Source: Roseibacillus ishigakijimensis (GTDB lineage: Bacteria > Verrucomicrobiota > Verrucomicrobiia > Verrucomicrobiales > Akkermansiaceae). From it: 39,648 nucleotides of DNA. The translations under genes and the position numbers were made by a program. Shown here in pieces: positions 24,165 through 32,068 of this stretch. The DNA lies in assembly GCF_016595415.1 (NCBI RefSeq), contig NZ_JAENIO010000039.1:1-39648 (forward strand). The letters are read 5' to 3'. Every line of letters starts with the position of its first letter. The first letter of the stretch is position 1. The notes under the pieces were generated by a model, which was not told the origin of the DNA, did not search any database, and saw only the letters and a list, made by a program, of their open reading frames with translations.

Positions 24165-25355
24165 ATGAAATTAGCCGCGCTTATCCTGTTGTTCCCTGGT
24201 ATGGGCTTTGCCACGCCCAGTCTTCTGCCTTTCCAAGGCCATCTCACCGCCGCCTCCGGCCAAGCCATCGCCGACGGCCCCAAAGTCGTTCAATTCAAGA
24301 TCTACGACGCCCCTGTTTCCGGCAACGCCGTGTGGGCGGGAGAAGTTCATAAGCTCTCGGTTAACGGCGGACTGGTAAACACGATTCTTGGAACGAAGAC
24401 ATCGTTGAGTGGAGTGGACTTTGCGGAGTCGCTCTATCTTGAAATTACCGTCGATGCTGATGGTAGCGAGACCATCACCGCCGCCGACCCACCCTTGTTG
24501 CCTCGGCAGGTTCTGCTTCCATCCGTTTTTGCGGTAGAAGCAGCGGAGGCTCGGGAATTGGATGGCAGCGACTGGTCCCTCATTCTTGACTTCGACGAGG
24601 AAGGGGACCCGGCCTCTGGTAAGCTGAAACCTTCCGTCTTGCAGGAGAACAGCATACCCGCTTCCTCCATTGTGGCCGACAACCGTATCGTCAAGGAGCA
24701 GCTTGCGGATGAGTCAGTCGGAACGCTCGAAATCGTCAATGGCTCAATCAAGGAGGAAGATCTTGAGGTCGAGCTGCTGAGAAAGCTCAATCCACCCGGA
24801 ACGATTCAAGCCTTCGCCGGAACGACCCCGCCAGACGGTTGGCTCATGTGCGACGGATCCGTTGTCACTCAAGTTGAGTATCCGCATCTATGGGACGCAA
24901 TCGGAACTTCCCACGGGACAGGAGGAGAATCTGAGGGCGACTTCAATCTTCCTGATTATCGGGGTCGCTTTCTTCGCGGCACCGACGATCCAGATGGACC
25001 TGAAGGGGAAGAGTATGCCGCTGCAGGACTTGATCCAAACGCAAGCGATGCACAGCGCCCAGCAATGGCTCCGAATGGGAATGCTGGCAACCGGGTAGGA
25101 AGCGTCCAAGCTGACGAGTTCAAAGAGCATGCTCATCGTCTTTGGGCCAACCGGACATTTGTTGGTGCTGGCAACGTTGGCTTTGACCATCCGGATGCTC
25201 AATACCGAACTGACATTTCTATCACAGGGCGAAATAGCAACGCTTCACCAGCTTACGTCAATTCGAATGCGGTGGGGCGCAAATTGATGGAAGTTTCTGG
25301 TGGCCCTGAAACCCGACCGAAAAACGCTAATGTCAACTTCATCATCAAATACTGA
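24165..25355 (+). CDS. Tail-collar fibre protein, paralogue 6 (N-type B)
   Basis: A 396-residue protein with signal peptide (MKLAALILLFPGMGFA). The type B anchor has SLSGVDFAESLYLEITVDAD and EARELDGSDW. The shaft repeats are VKEQLADESV and GTLEIVNGSI. The collar is nearly identical to paralogue 4 (PPGTIQAFAGTTPPDGWLMC, FNLPDYRGRFLRGTDDPDGP), with EHAH (His 322), a distinct tip containing YRTDISITGRNSNAS, and GGPETRPKNANVNFIIKY. This is the last gene of the operon. Its stop is 19 bases from the stop of the convergent brxL gene and no clear intrinsic terminator separates them. Confidence 0.8.
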   Translation: MKLAALILLFPGMGFATPSLLPFQGHLTAASGQAIADGPKVVQFKIYDAPVSGNAVWAGEVHKLSVNGGLVNTILGTKTSLSGVDFAESLYLEITVDADGSETITAADPPLLPRQVLLPSVFAVEAAEARELDGSDWSLILDFDEEGDPASGKLKPSVLQENSIPASSIVADNRIVKEQLADESVGTLEIVNGSIKEEDLEVELLRKLNPPGTIQAFAGTTPPDGWLMCDGSVVTQVEYPHLWDAIGTSHGTGGESEGDFNLPDYRGRFLRGTDDPDGPEGEEYAAAGLDPNASDAQRPAMAPNGNAGNRVGSVQADEFKEHAHRLWANRTFVGAGNVGFDHPDAQYRTDISITGRNSNASPAYVNSNAVGRKLMEVSGGPETRPKNANVNFIIKY

Positions 25356-25374
25356 TTTGTGTTCTAGGGCTGGC

Positions 25375-27447
25375 TCAATCTTCTGTTTTTAAATAGGTAA
25401 TCGTTGTCTCCTTGAGCATTCGGAGCTGCAGATCGTTCGCTCCGATTTCGAGCCAGTCTTCAGGGGATTGGTAGATGTCGAGGCCGCGTCCGAGCTGAAT
25501 AGTCCAGCCGTTGTCAGCTCGGATTTCGCGGTCGTGGAGGGTGTTGCTGAAGCGAATTTTTAGAACGATTCCGTGGTCCGCCAAGCTGGTCTCGATGGTC
25601 GTCAGTTTGGCGAGAACCTCGTCTTTTTCGTATTCACTGTCGTAGGACGTGCAGAGGCTGATTTCCTCTACGGAACCGAGCTCGACGCACATTTCGCAGA
25701 AGCGCACGAAGTTGACCACTTGGTAATGGGTGCGGATGTAAGGATCGTCGAGCGCGATCTTTTTGGCTCCTTTGAGGTGTTTGGCGAAGAGCTCCTGATA
25801 GGAACCACCGCGATCCCCGTGGTAGAGCCGCCATTGACCTTCCTGAAGCTTTTCTTCGGGAACGAGGGTAGGTTCGTCCGCGTCAGATGATTGAGCGGGT
25901 GTCGGGACGGTCTCTGCTGGGGTGGGTGGGTTTTCGAGTTCTTCGGCCGGAGCCAGTTCTTGCTCGCGGGTGGGCTCCAGCATGGCCCGGACCCCTCTGG
26001 ACTCAGGACACGAGATGATGATTTCTTCGCCCTTGCTATTGAAAAAGCCGAGATCGATGGCTGCGAACTCATCGTCTTTTTTCCTCTTGTTGAGCTGTTC
26101 CTTGACCCGGCGGCGAAGCTCTATGGCGTAGGATAGGTATTCCTCGAATTCATCGTCCGTGGGCTCTTGTCCGGGATGGAGGAGTTTGCAGAGAGCGGAG
26201 ACGGTCTTGATGACCCCGGCTTCATCACGGCCTTCGTGAGCGGAGTTGAGCCGGGCCCGCTGCTTGACGGTTGAGAAGAGGTTGACCTTGCCAAAGAGGT
26301 AGTGAAAGGCCTCCGCGAGGTAGTCGGTGATCAGTCCGTAATTGTCGGTGACCAGCTTGCTGCTGAAGGCGGGAATTTCCCAGCCCGGGACATAGGAGTG
26401 GAAGCGGTGAATGACAGCCAAGTCAAACTGCGGAGGGAGCGGACGGCAGAGGTCAAAATTCTCCGAGGCGACGAGGTGGGGAATGGAATCATCGATGTTG
26501 CCGACAAAGCTCATGCTCGCCGGGGCAATCACTTCCGCTCCGATATTGAAGTGCCCATTCGCCATGTAGTCCTTCAGGATTTGAATCGTTCCCGGATCCT
26601 TGACCTTGATGCCAGCCACCTCGTCGAAGGCGATGACATCCCAATATCCGATGATGCCGACCTCCTTGCGAACTTTGTTGTAGAACAGCGTCGCGGTGGA
26701 GGTCTGCCCGCCACTGATGAGAGTCGAGTAGGGGGTGAATTCACTGTAGACATAGGACTTTCCCGTTCCCCGGGGACCAAGTTCTAAGAGGTTGTAGTTC
26801 TGTTCGACCAGGGGGAAGAGGCGGGCAAGAAAGTGCAGCTTCTCGCGCGGAGTCAGGGCATTGGGTTCTAACCCCACAGAACGCAGCACCAAGGCCATCC
26901 ATTCGTCGCGGGTAAACTCTTCCCGGCCTGCGCAAAAATCCTCATAGGAGAAACGTGAAATTTGGATGGGTCTCAGGTCCTCAATGTAGAAGGTGTAGTC
27001 GTCGTCTTCGACCTGATTGTAGCAGACCGTGACTTCGCACCATAGGCCTCCTTCGAGCAGGCGGTCATTGTCTTTATAATGACGTTCATTGATAGCGATT
27101 CGCTTGGAGCCAAAATTTTGCATCTCGGCCCAATGCCTTTTCTCTTTTTCGCTATGAATGACGCGAACCTTGTCGATGAAGCGGTGGGAGTCTTGACGCT
27201 GGACTTTTGACTGAGCGCTGTTCGCCTCATTAGGGCGCACGTATTGGGTCTGGATGGTCTCAGTGACCGCTTTCAGTCCCTCCTGAATCTCGTCAGGGTC
27301 GTCGGTTGGGCAGTAGCGGGCGAGGAGAAACTCCAAGACGAAAGTGGGAATGTTCGTTCCTTTTTTGATCCGCTGGACAAGGTCCTTTCGAACACTGCGA
27401 CCTTCGAATACGTCGTTGATTTTTTCGTCGAGAGTGTCGGGTTGCAT
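25375..27447 (-). CDS. brxL: BREX AAA+ Lon-like protein BrxL with MIT_C-like tail
   Basis: A 690-residue BrxL. The N-terminal part has DEKINDVFEGRSVRKDLVQR and the conserved NIPTFVLEFLLARYC. The AAA+ core has Walker A (LGPRGTGKSYVY, near 245), Walker B (IAFDEVAGI) and FVGNIDDSIPHL, followed by the BrxL-type RFHSYVPGWEIP and YLAEAFHYLF. After an acidic Pro-rich linker (about 510-560) the C-terminus matches the MIT_C (phospholipase-D-like) domain: LDDPYIRTHYQVVNF, LHDREIRADNGW, LGRGLDIYQ. BrxL is required for phage restriction in characterised BREX-1 systems and forms DNA-binding ring assemblies. It is the last gene of the operon, 17 bases after pglZ. The MIT_C-like tail occupies the place of the Lon-like domain of shorter BrxL proteins. 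Confidence 0.9.
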   Translation of the reverse strand: MQPDTLDEKINDVFEGRSVRKDLVQRIKKGTNIPTFVLEFLLARYCPTDDPDEIQEGLKAVTETIQTQYVRPNEANSAQSKVQRQDSHRFIDKVRVIHSEKEKRHWAEMQNFGSKRIAINERHYKDNDRLLEGGLWCEVTVCYNQVEDDDYTFYIEDLRPIQISRFSYEDFCAGREEFTRDEWMALVLRSVGLEPNALTPREKLHFLARLFPLVEQNYNLLELGPRGTGKSYVYSEFTPYSTLISGGQTSTATLFYNKVRKEVGIIGYWDVIAFDEVAGIKVKDPGTIQILKDYMANGHFNIGAEVIAPASMSFVGNIDDSIPHLVASENFDLCRPLPPQFDLAVIHRFHSYVPGWEIPAFSSKLVTDNYGLITDYLAEAFHYLFGKVNLFSTVKQRARLNSAHEGRDEAGVIKTVSALCKLLHPGQEPTDDEFEEYLSYAIELRRRVKEQLNKRKKDDEFAAIDLGFFNSKGEEIIISCPESRGVRAMLEPTREQELAPAEELENPPTPAETVPTPAQSSDADEPTLVPEEKLQEGQWRLYHGDRGGSYQELFAKHLKGAKKIALDDPYIRTHYQVVNFVRFCEMCVELGSVEEISLCTSYDSEYEKDEVLAKLTTIETSLADHGIVLKIRFSNTLHDREIRADNGWTIQLGRGLDIYQSPEDWLEIGANDLQLRMLKETTITYLKTED

Positions 27448-27464
27448 GGGGGTTGTAAAGTTGC

Positions 27465-30008
27465 TTAAATGGTGGGTTCGTAGACGAGATCCAGCTTAGC
27501 GACATCGCGCTCCGTTTTGACATCTCGAACTCGAATTTTTATCGGGCCTTCTTTGGCTTCGTCAGTGAGGCGTAGTGAAACTTTGATGGCATTTCCGGGG
27601 GCAATTCTGACCAGACCGGTGGAGGAGTCCACAGCCTCGTTGGAGCTTGGGGTGCCAACGACCTCGCCGTCTTGTAAGGCGACGAGGAGGAACTGGGTGC
27701 TCTCATCGAGAAGGGAGGCGCTGCCTGGCCAAGAGAGATTGACGGCGACGATCCGGCCCGAGACTTTGTTGCGCTTTCGGGTCAGATCCAGCTCGGGGAG
27801 CTTCTTGGTTTGATGTTGAGATTTGTTGGACCCCAGATGAACCTCAAGCGATGAGACCAGAGATTCCTGAAGGCTAAGTCCTTCGTGGAAGTATTCGCTC
27901 CCTTTGCGATAGACCGCGAGCTTTCGGGGTGCGATGAAGTAAGGCTCCTCGGTGGGGAGCGAAATGGCTTGGGGAACGAGGCGGATAGAATCGGGGGCTT
28001 CGTCACCACTGCCGATGAGGCAGCGCCTTTTGTCGAGCAGCCACTTCCCGGATGGCTTGCTGATTGTCGAGCCAGCATCCAACTCGTCCAGCCAAATGAA
28101 TCCGTGGTCAGTAGCAACAATAGCAATGTCATAGTCAAGTTGCGCGGCAGCTTCGATGGACTGGTGAATCTGGCGGAGGACGTTTCGCAAATGGTTGCGG
28201 AGCGAGAGACTACTCTCTCCGGCCTCATCCAGCTCGGTGCTTGTGATGACGAGTAGGTCCGCTTTCTCGCACTCCTTCTTGAGCGCCTTTCGTTTTGTCT
28301 CCTTGCTGTTGTTCTTGAGGAAGTCATCCATTCGCATCTCGCGGAAGCGTTCGCCAAATGCTTTATGGATGACATCTAGTCGGGCGGAGCGAGTGGTGAC
28401 TTGCGTATCGCCGTGAAAGGGTTCCAGTTTGCCGTTTGCGCTCCGGAACTGAAGTTTCGTATCCGCCTCGGGCAGAAGTGCCGCCATACCAAACCTCGTT
28501 ACGCAGGGGAGTTGTGCTGCGGAGAGCTCCAATTTGGTCTCATAGGATTGGCTGAGATTGTATTCGAGTTGTTGCGCGAGTTCCAGCCGGAGGGCATCGA
28601 CCATCAGGTAGGCCACCCGTTTTCCTTCATTCAGATAGTTTCTGACGAGCCGGTCGAACAAAGTGGCATTGGCGGCCACCTTTTCAAAAGGCCAACCTTC
28701 GCTCGTAATTTCGGTAAGGAGTCGGTCTTGAAGTTGATTGAAGAAGACTCGGTATTGGGAGTGAACCTTATCTGCCACCTTCTCCACCTCGGCACTGGCT
28801 TGGTCGATTTCATCGATGGCTTGCTCGAACTCCCGGTGATAGCGGTCGACCCGGGAGAATTCATTTTGGTAGAATTGACAGAGGTCGGAGCCCTTGCCGG
28901 GGACCTGCTTCAGTTTCTCCTGCGTGGCTTCGATCTCGTGGAAAGTGCGGAGGGAAAGTTCGACAATCTTCCAGAGCAGGCGGCGCTCACCCTCCTCGGT
29001 CCAAAGCGAATGGCGATGGGTTTCCAGGATTTCACTCGCGATATTGTAGGAGCCCGCATTGATAGCGGTGACCGCCTTGTTCAGGAAACGGGCTTCTTCG
29101 AAGGCAAAGGTGTCGCGCTCCCCCAGATCGTTGAGGGAGGCGCATTCCTCTTCGAGCTTCAGCTCCTCTTGAATCCGATTGGCTTCGTCGCGATAGGATT
29201 CCTTGGTATCATCATTTTTACGAAGCTCGTCACAAAGTTCGATGACCAGGCTCGTAGCGCTTCCGCTGGCCTTGGGTAGATGCGACAAGCCTTCGGGCAA
29301 GTCGGAGGGAAGATCATGTGCGAACTCGCTGAAGAGGAGATATTGCCAGAGCTTCTCCCGGATCGTCGGAGGCTTGGTGGCCCGGGAGTCGAATTGAAAC
29401 TCGATGGTGCGTTGGGTCAGGCTCCGGAACTCGGTCACCCAATCGGAGCTCTCGGTGAGGTTTTGCTCAATCTCGGAGCTAGGAGCGAGGAAGCGGGAAA
29501 GGATCTTCGTGAACTCGCCGGTGCCGAAAATACCCTTTAGGCGGGGGATGGCATTCGCTCCGTCTTGCAAGCTGTCGATATGGCTCAGGATCGGGGGCTC
29601 CCCAGCGGCAAAAAGTTGATCAATTTCCTTCCTTCGGTCCTTACAATAAGAGTAGCAGAGCTGTTGGTAATCATCTCGCGGGTTTCTTGGAAAGAGGGTG
29701 CCACATTGGATGAAAGCCGTGAAAGGATGGACACGCTTGGCCGCGTTGTCGACTGGTGCTTCTTCCGGCACATAAATCAGCAGTTGTGATTGGTGAGAAG
29801 TGTCCTCGCAGAGGGATTGCCAGACCTTCATTGCGTCAAGGCGAGAAGAAAGAGGTCGGTTTCCGGCGTCGACGACGGTGCAATGCTCATTGGCGAGGGA
29901 AAGACAGATTTCGTGATAACGTCTGGCAGGATCAAAGACGACGAGAATGCGTTTGTCTTTGAGGCGGGCGTGGAAAACGGAATCGCGAATGTGTTCGGCA
30001 AAGGTCAT
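27465..30008 (-). CDS. pglZ: BREX phosphatase-superfamily protein PglZ
   Basis: The start at 30008 (MTFAEHIRDSVFHARLKDKR) gives 847 residues; an upstream TTG at 30053 would overlap rloB and is less likely. The N-terminal part (RILVVFDPARRYHEICLSL, DAMKVWQSL, QLLIYVPEEAP) and the central PglZ domain of the alkaline-phosphatase superfamily are typical: VAYLMVDALRLELAQQL near 467, PCVTRFGMAALLP, DLLVITSTELDEAGE near 582 and VATDHGFIWLDE near 629, which supply the expected Asp/His metal-site residues. The C-terminus is beta-rich (LVALQDGEVVGTPSS). PglZ is a core subunit of BREX and Pgl systems, partnering PglX. It lies between rloB (19 bases upstream) and brxL. Confidence 0.88.
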   Translation of the reverse strand: MTFAEHIRDSVFHARLKDKRILVVFDPARRYHEICLSLANEHCTVVDAGNRPLSSRLDAMKVWQSLCEDTSHQSQLLIYVPEEAPVDNAAKRVHPFTAFIQCGTLFPRNPRDDYQQLCYSYCKDRRKEIDQLFAAGEPPILSHIDSLQDGANAIPRLKGIFGTGEFTKILSRFLAPSSEIEQNLTESSDWVTEFRSLTQRTIEFQFDSRATKPPTIREKLWQYLLFSEFAHDLPSDLPEGLSHLPKASGSATSLVIELCDELRKNDDTKESYRDEANRIQEELKLEEECASLNDLGERDTFAFEEARFLNKAVTAINAGSYNIASEILETHRHSLWTEEGERRLLWKIVELSLRTFHEIEATQEKLKQVPGKGSDLCQFYQNEFSRVDRYHREFEQAIDEIDQASAEVEKVADKVHSQYRVFFNQLQDRLLTEITSEGWPFEKVAANATLFDRLVRNYLNEGKRVAYLMVDALRLELAQQLEYNLSQSYETKLELSAAQLPCVTRFGMAALLPEADTKLQFRSANGKLEPFHGDTQVTTRSARLDVIHKAFGERFREMRMDDFLKNNSKETKRKALKKECEKADLLVITSTELDEAGESSLSLRNHLRNVLRQIHQSIEAAAQLDYDIAIVATDHGFIWLDELDAGSTISKPSGKWLLDKRRCLIGSGDEAPDSIRLVPQAISLPTEEPYFIAPRKLAVYRKGSEYFHEGLSLQESLVSSLEVHLGSNKSQHQTKKLPELDLTRKRNKVSGRIVAVNLSWPGSASLLDESTQFLLVALQDGEVVGTPSSNEAVDSSTGLVRIAPGNAIKVSLRLTDEAKEGPIKIRVRDVKTERDVAKLDLVYEPTI

Positions 30009-30027
30009 GACGAGGCGTTGTTCGGTC

Positions 30028-30669
30028 TTAATCGTCCTGGGAGATGTTTCCAATGTCCAAAAGCCTTTTCACCAAGTCATGAATGTTGGTCGAGGGGTTT
30101 GCCATCTGTGGCTCCCGCTCCCCAGAGAGTTGCTTTTCCAAGCGCTCGGCATTTTGGAACGCTGTGGATAATTTACTCTCCAGCTCTTCGAAAATGCTGT
30201 CGTCCGCTTTGTCATAGGACCGCCCCATCTTTTCCGCAAACCGCCGCGCGAGATCGTCACGGTGGGTGGGGGTGTCGAGGTAGTCGTAGTGGAGGAGATA
30301 CCAGAGTTCGAAGGCTTCGTTGGCCCAGATGATGGAAACATCGTTGTGCTTGTAACCCTTGCTGAAAGCTGCGCGATAGCGGTCGAGGGGATGTTCGTCT
30401 CGGTCTATCACACAGTAAACATGGACGTAAGGCTGCTTCTTCTTCTGTGCGCGATCCTTGAGTTCAAGTCCACGCTCGACCACGCTGATGGTATTGCCGC
30501 AACCGCCAACCGTTTCGATCTCGACCAGTTTTCGGTCGAAAGGGAATTTTTGCAGGTAGAGGCGGCTGCTTTTTTCGTCTTCACAGACGATGAGAAAACG
30601 CCGGAGGTTCTGCTTTCTCGACCTCTTATCGCGGGTGCGCTCCCAAGACTTTTTTTGTCGTTTTGGCAA
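30028..30669 (-). CDS. rloB: RloB-like TOPRIM-type protein (AbiLii-like)
   Basis: A 213-residue protein matching the RloB family: a basic N-terminus, RRFLIVCEDEKSSRLYLQKF (first acidic motif), VHVYCVIDRDEHPLDRY (DxD motif) and the family signature ANEAFELWYLLHYDYL. RloB resembles TOPRIM nucleases and pairs with an RloA AAA ATPase, as in Campylobacter type I R-M loci and the lactococcal AbiL phage-abortive system. It starts with TTG, 3 bases after rloA's stop, so the two are translationally linked. It sits inside the BREX operon directly before pglZ. Cleavage activity is inferred from the family. Confidence 0.78.
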   Translation of the reverse strand: MPKRQKKSWERTRDKRSRKQNLRRFLIVCEDEKSSRLYLQKFPFDRKLVEIETVGGCGNTISVVERGLELKDRAQKKKQPYVHVYCVIDRDEHPLDRYRAAFSKGYKHNDVSIIWANEAFELWYLLHYDYLDTPTHRDDLARRFAEKMGRSYDKADDSIFEELESKLSTAFQNAERLEKQLSGEREPQMANPSTNIHDLVKRLLDIGNISQDD

Positions 30670-30672
30670 GAT

Positions 30673-31968
30673 TCAGGGGGCTTGGGGTTCAAGGTGAGAG
30701 GTTCGAAATTCATCCAGTGCCACGTTCGGCCGCCCACCGAATAGCCCCATCATGTAGTGCTTGTTGAAGCGGGTCGTGGGCTTCACTTGATTGACATCGA
30801 AATCCGAAAGCCGTTTGAGAGAGGTGTGTCCGGTGTCGTCTTTCTCGGTGATCCAAATTTGATCTCGTCGGAGAAGGTCCGGGGTCATGAGGCCTACATC
30901 ATGCGTTGTGAGAATGAGTTGGGCCTTGGTATGGTTAGAACCACTTTGGAACCAGTCGACGATTGCTCGGGTTAATTCCGGATGTAATCGCGCCTCAAAT
31001 TCGTCAATAATGAGTATCGCACCCTCTTCAAGGGTGTGGAGAATGGGACCTGCCAAGGCGATGAATTTTTGGGTTCCTTCTGATTCGAACTCGGTGATAT
31101 CCCACTTGAGAGAGCCCGAAGAATGGCCCCGATAGTCCAGCACTTTTCTTTCGCTGAAAATCTCGGCGTTTATGATTTCCTTCTTGCTAATGAGTTGACG
31201 GCGAAGAGAGGTCGGAACCGATTCCGGCAGGTTCTCTTCGTTTGCGCGTTCGAGTTTGCTGGAGAGGCCTGCAATTTGAAAATCCGCTTTGCGGGCGAAT
31301 TCTAAGATTCGTTTCTGATGGACTTCTTCCTGCAGCTGCTTTGCCGTAAAGCTGAAGAACGAGAGTTCGGTAAGTCCCGAGACAAACCGAAATTGACGGA
31401 ACCAAGCAATGACCATTTGGGCTTCCTTGACATCAAAGGAGGCACAAACGGTCAGAAAAAGTGAATCTTGTTTGGTCCGGTTTTCGAGTCCCTTGGCTTC
31501 TTTATACTGATTCGAGTTGATTTCGATATTCTGCTTCTCTCGGGTGAAGAGGACGACTTCTCTCCCTTTTGGCCTCTTCCGGAAAAGAAACTCGGAATGG
31601 ATTCTTTTCGAGTCCAACTCGATGCCGTAGCGATAGCGATTGCCGCGCTGCAAGAATTCGATTTCAAAAAAGCTAGGCTTCTTTTCTTGTCCCTTGCGAA
31701 GGAGAAAGGGATGAACAGGAATTTCGGGGTCTTCCAATCCCTGGGAAACGGGAGCCAATACCGTGGTCCGCAGCCAATTCATGGCATCTGCCAAATTGGA
31801 TTTCCCCGAGCCATTCGCTCCGAATACCGCTGCCAGCTTGAGAACGTTTCCAGCCTCCGTTCTTACTACAGCGAGGTCTTCCCGTTTGTTGTCGCCCGTA
31901 GCTTCGAGCGAAAGGGTTTCAAGCTCGCGGAACGAAAGGTGGTTCGCAGTGCTGAAGTTGAGAAGCAT
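30673..31968 (-). CDS. rloA: RloA-like AAA ATPase (AbiLi-like)
   Basis: A 431-residue AAA15/AAA21-type ATPase: MLLNFSTANHLSFRELETLS, then Walker A AVFGANGSGKSNLADAMNWL (near 50-60), a long coiled middle, ESEGTQKFIALAGPIL (signature-like), Walker B ILIIDEFEARLHPELT and a switch LILTTHDVGLM. This SMC/Rad50-like ATPase family is the sensor half of RloAB/AbiL and related ATPase-nuclease defence pairs. A 100-base gap separates it from the upstream 362-residue gene, the largest spacing inside the BREX operon, so rloAB may have its own promoter; I could not pick one. A separate defence system nested in BREX is the simplest reading. Confidence 0.8.
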   Translation of the reverse strand: MLLNFSTANHLSFRELETLSLEATGDNKREDLAVVRTEAGNVLKLAAVFGANGSGKSNLADAMNWLRTTVLAPVSQGLEDPEIPVHPFLLRKGQEKKPSFFEIEFLQRGNRYRYGIELDSKRIHSEFLFRKRPKGREVVLFTREKQNIEINSNQYKEAKGLENRTKQDSLFLTVCASFDVKEAQMVIAWFRQFRFVSGLTELSFFSFTAKQLQEEVHQKRILEFARKADFQIAGLSSKLERANEENLPESVPTSLRRQLISKKEIINAEIFSERKVLDYRGHSSGSLKWDITEFESEGTQKFIALAGPILHTLEEGAILIIDEFEARLHPELTRAIVDWFQSGSNHTKAQLILTTHDVGLMTPDLLRRDQIWITEKDDTGHTSLKRLSDFDVNQVKPTTRFNKHYMMGLFGGRPNVALDEFRTSHLEPQAP

Positions 31969-32068
31969 GGGCGAAATATGGTGCTAATTGGCGATTTTCG
32001 AAAGAAAAATGCGAAAAATGTCATCGGAGGCAGAGGGGTCTGGGGTTTTCTCTCGAAGTTCAGAAAAA

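Noticed and set aside
10885..25355. Prophage or tailocin interpretation of the collar genes
   Set aside because: No sheath, tube, baseplate, capsid, lysis or integrase genes; products have Sec signals and repeat the same anchor domain, unlike a phage tail module.
10885..25355. Diversity-generating retroelement driving tip variation
   Set aside because: No reverse transcriptase gene or template repeat is seen in the window, and the variable tips differ in length, unlike adenine-specific mutagenesis.
29790..30332. Plus-strand open frame across the pglZ/rloB junction
   Set aside because: Antisense to two well-supported genes, with Arg-rich low-complexity translation.
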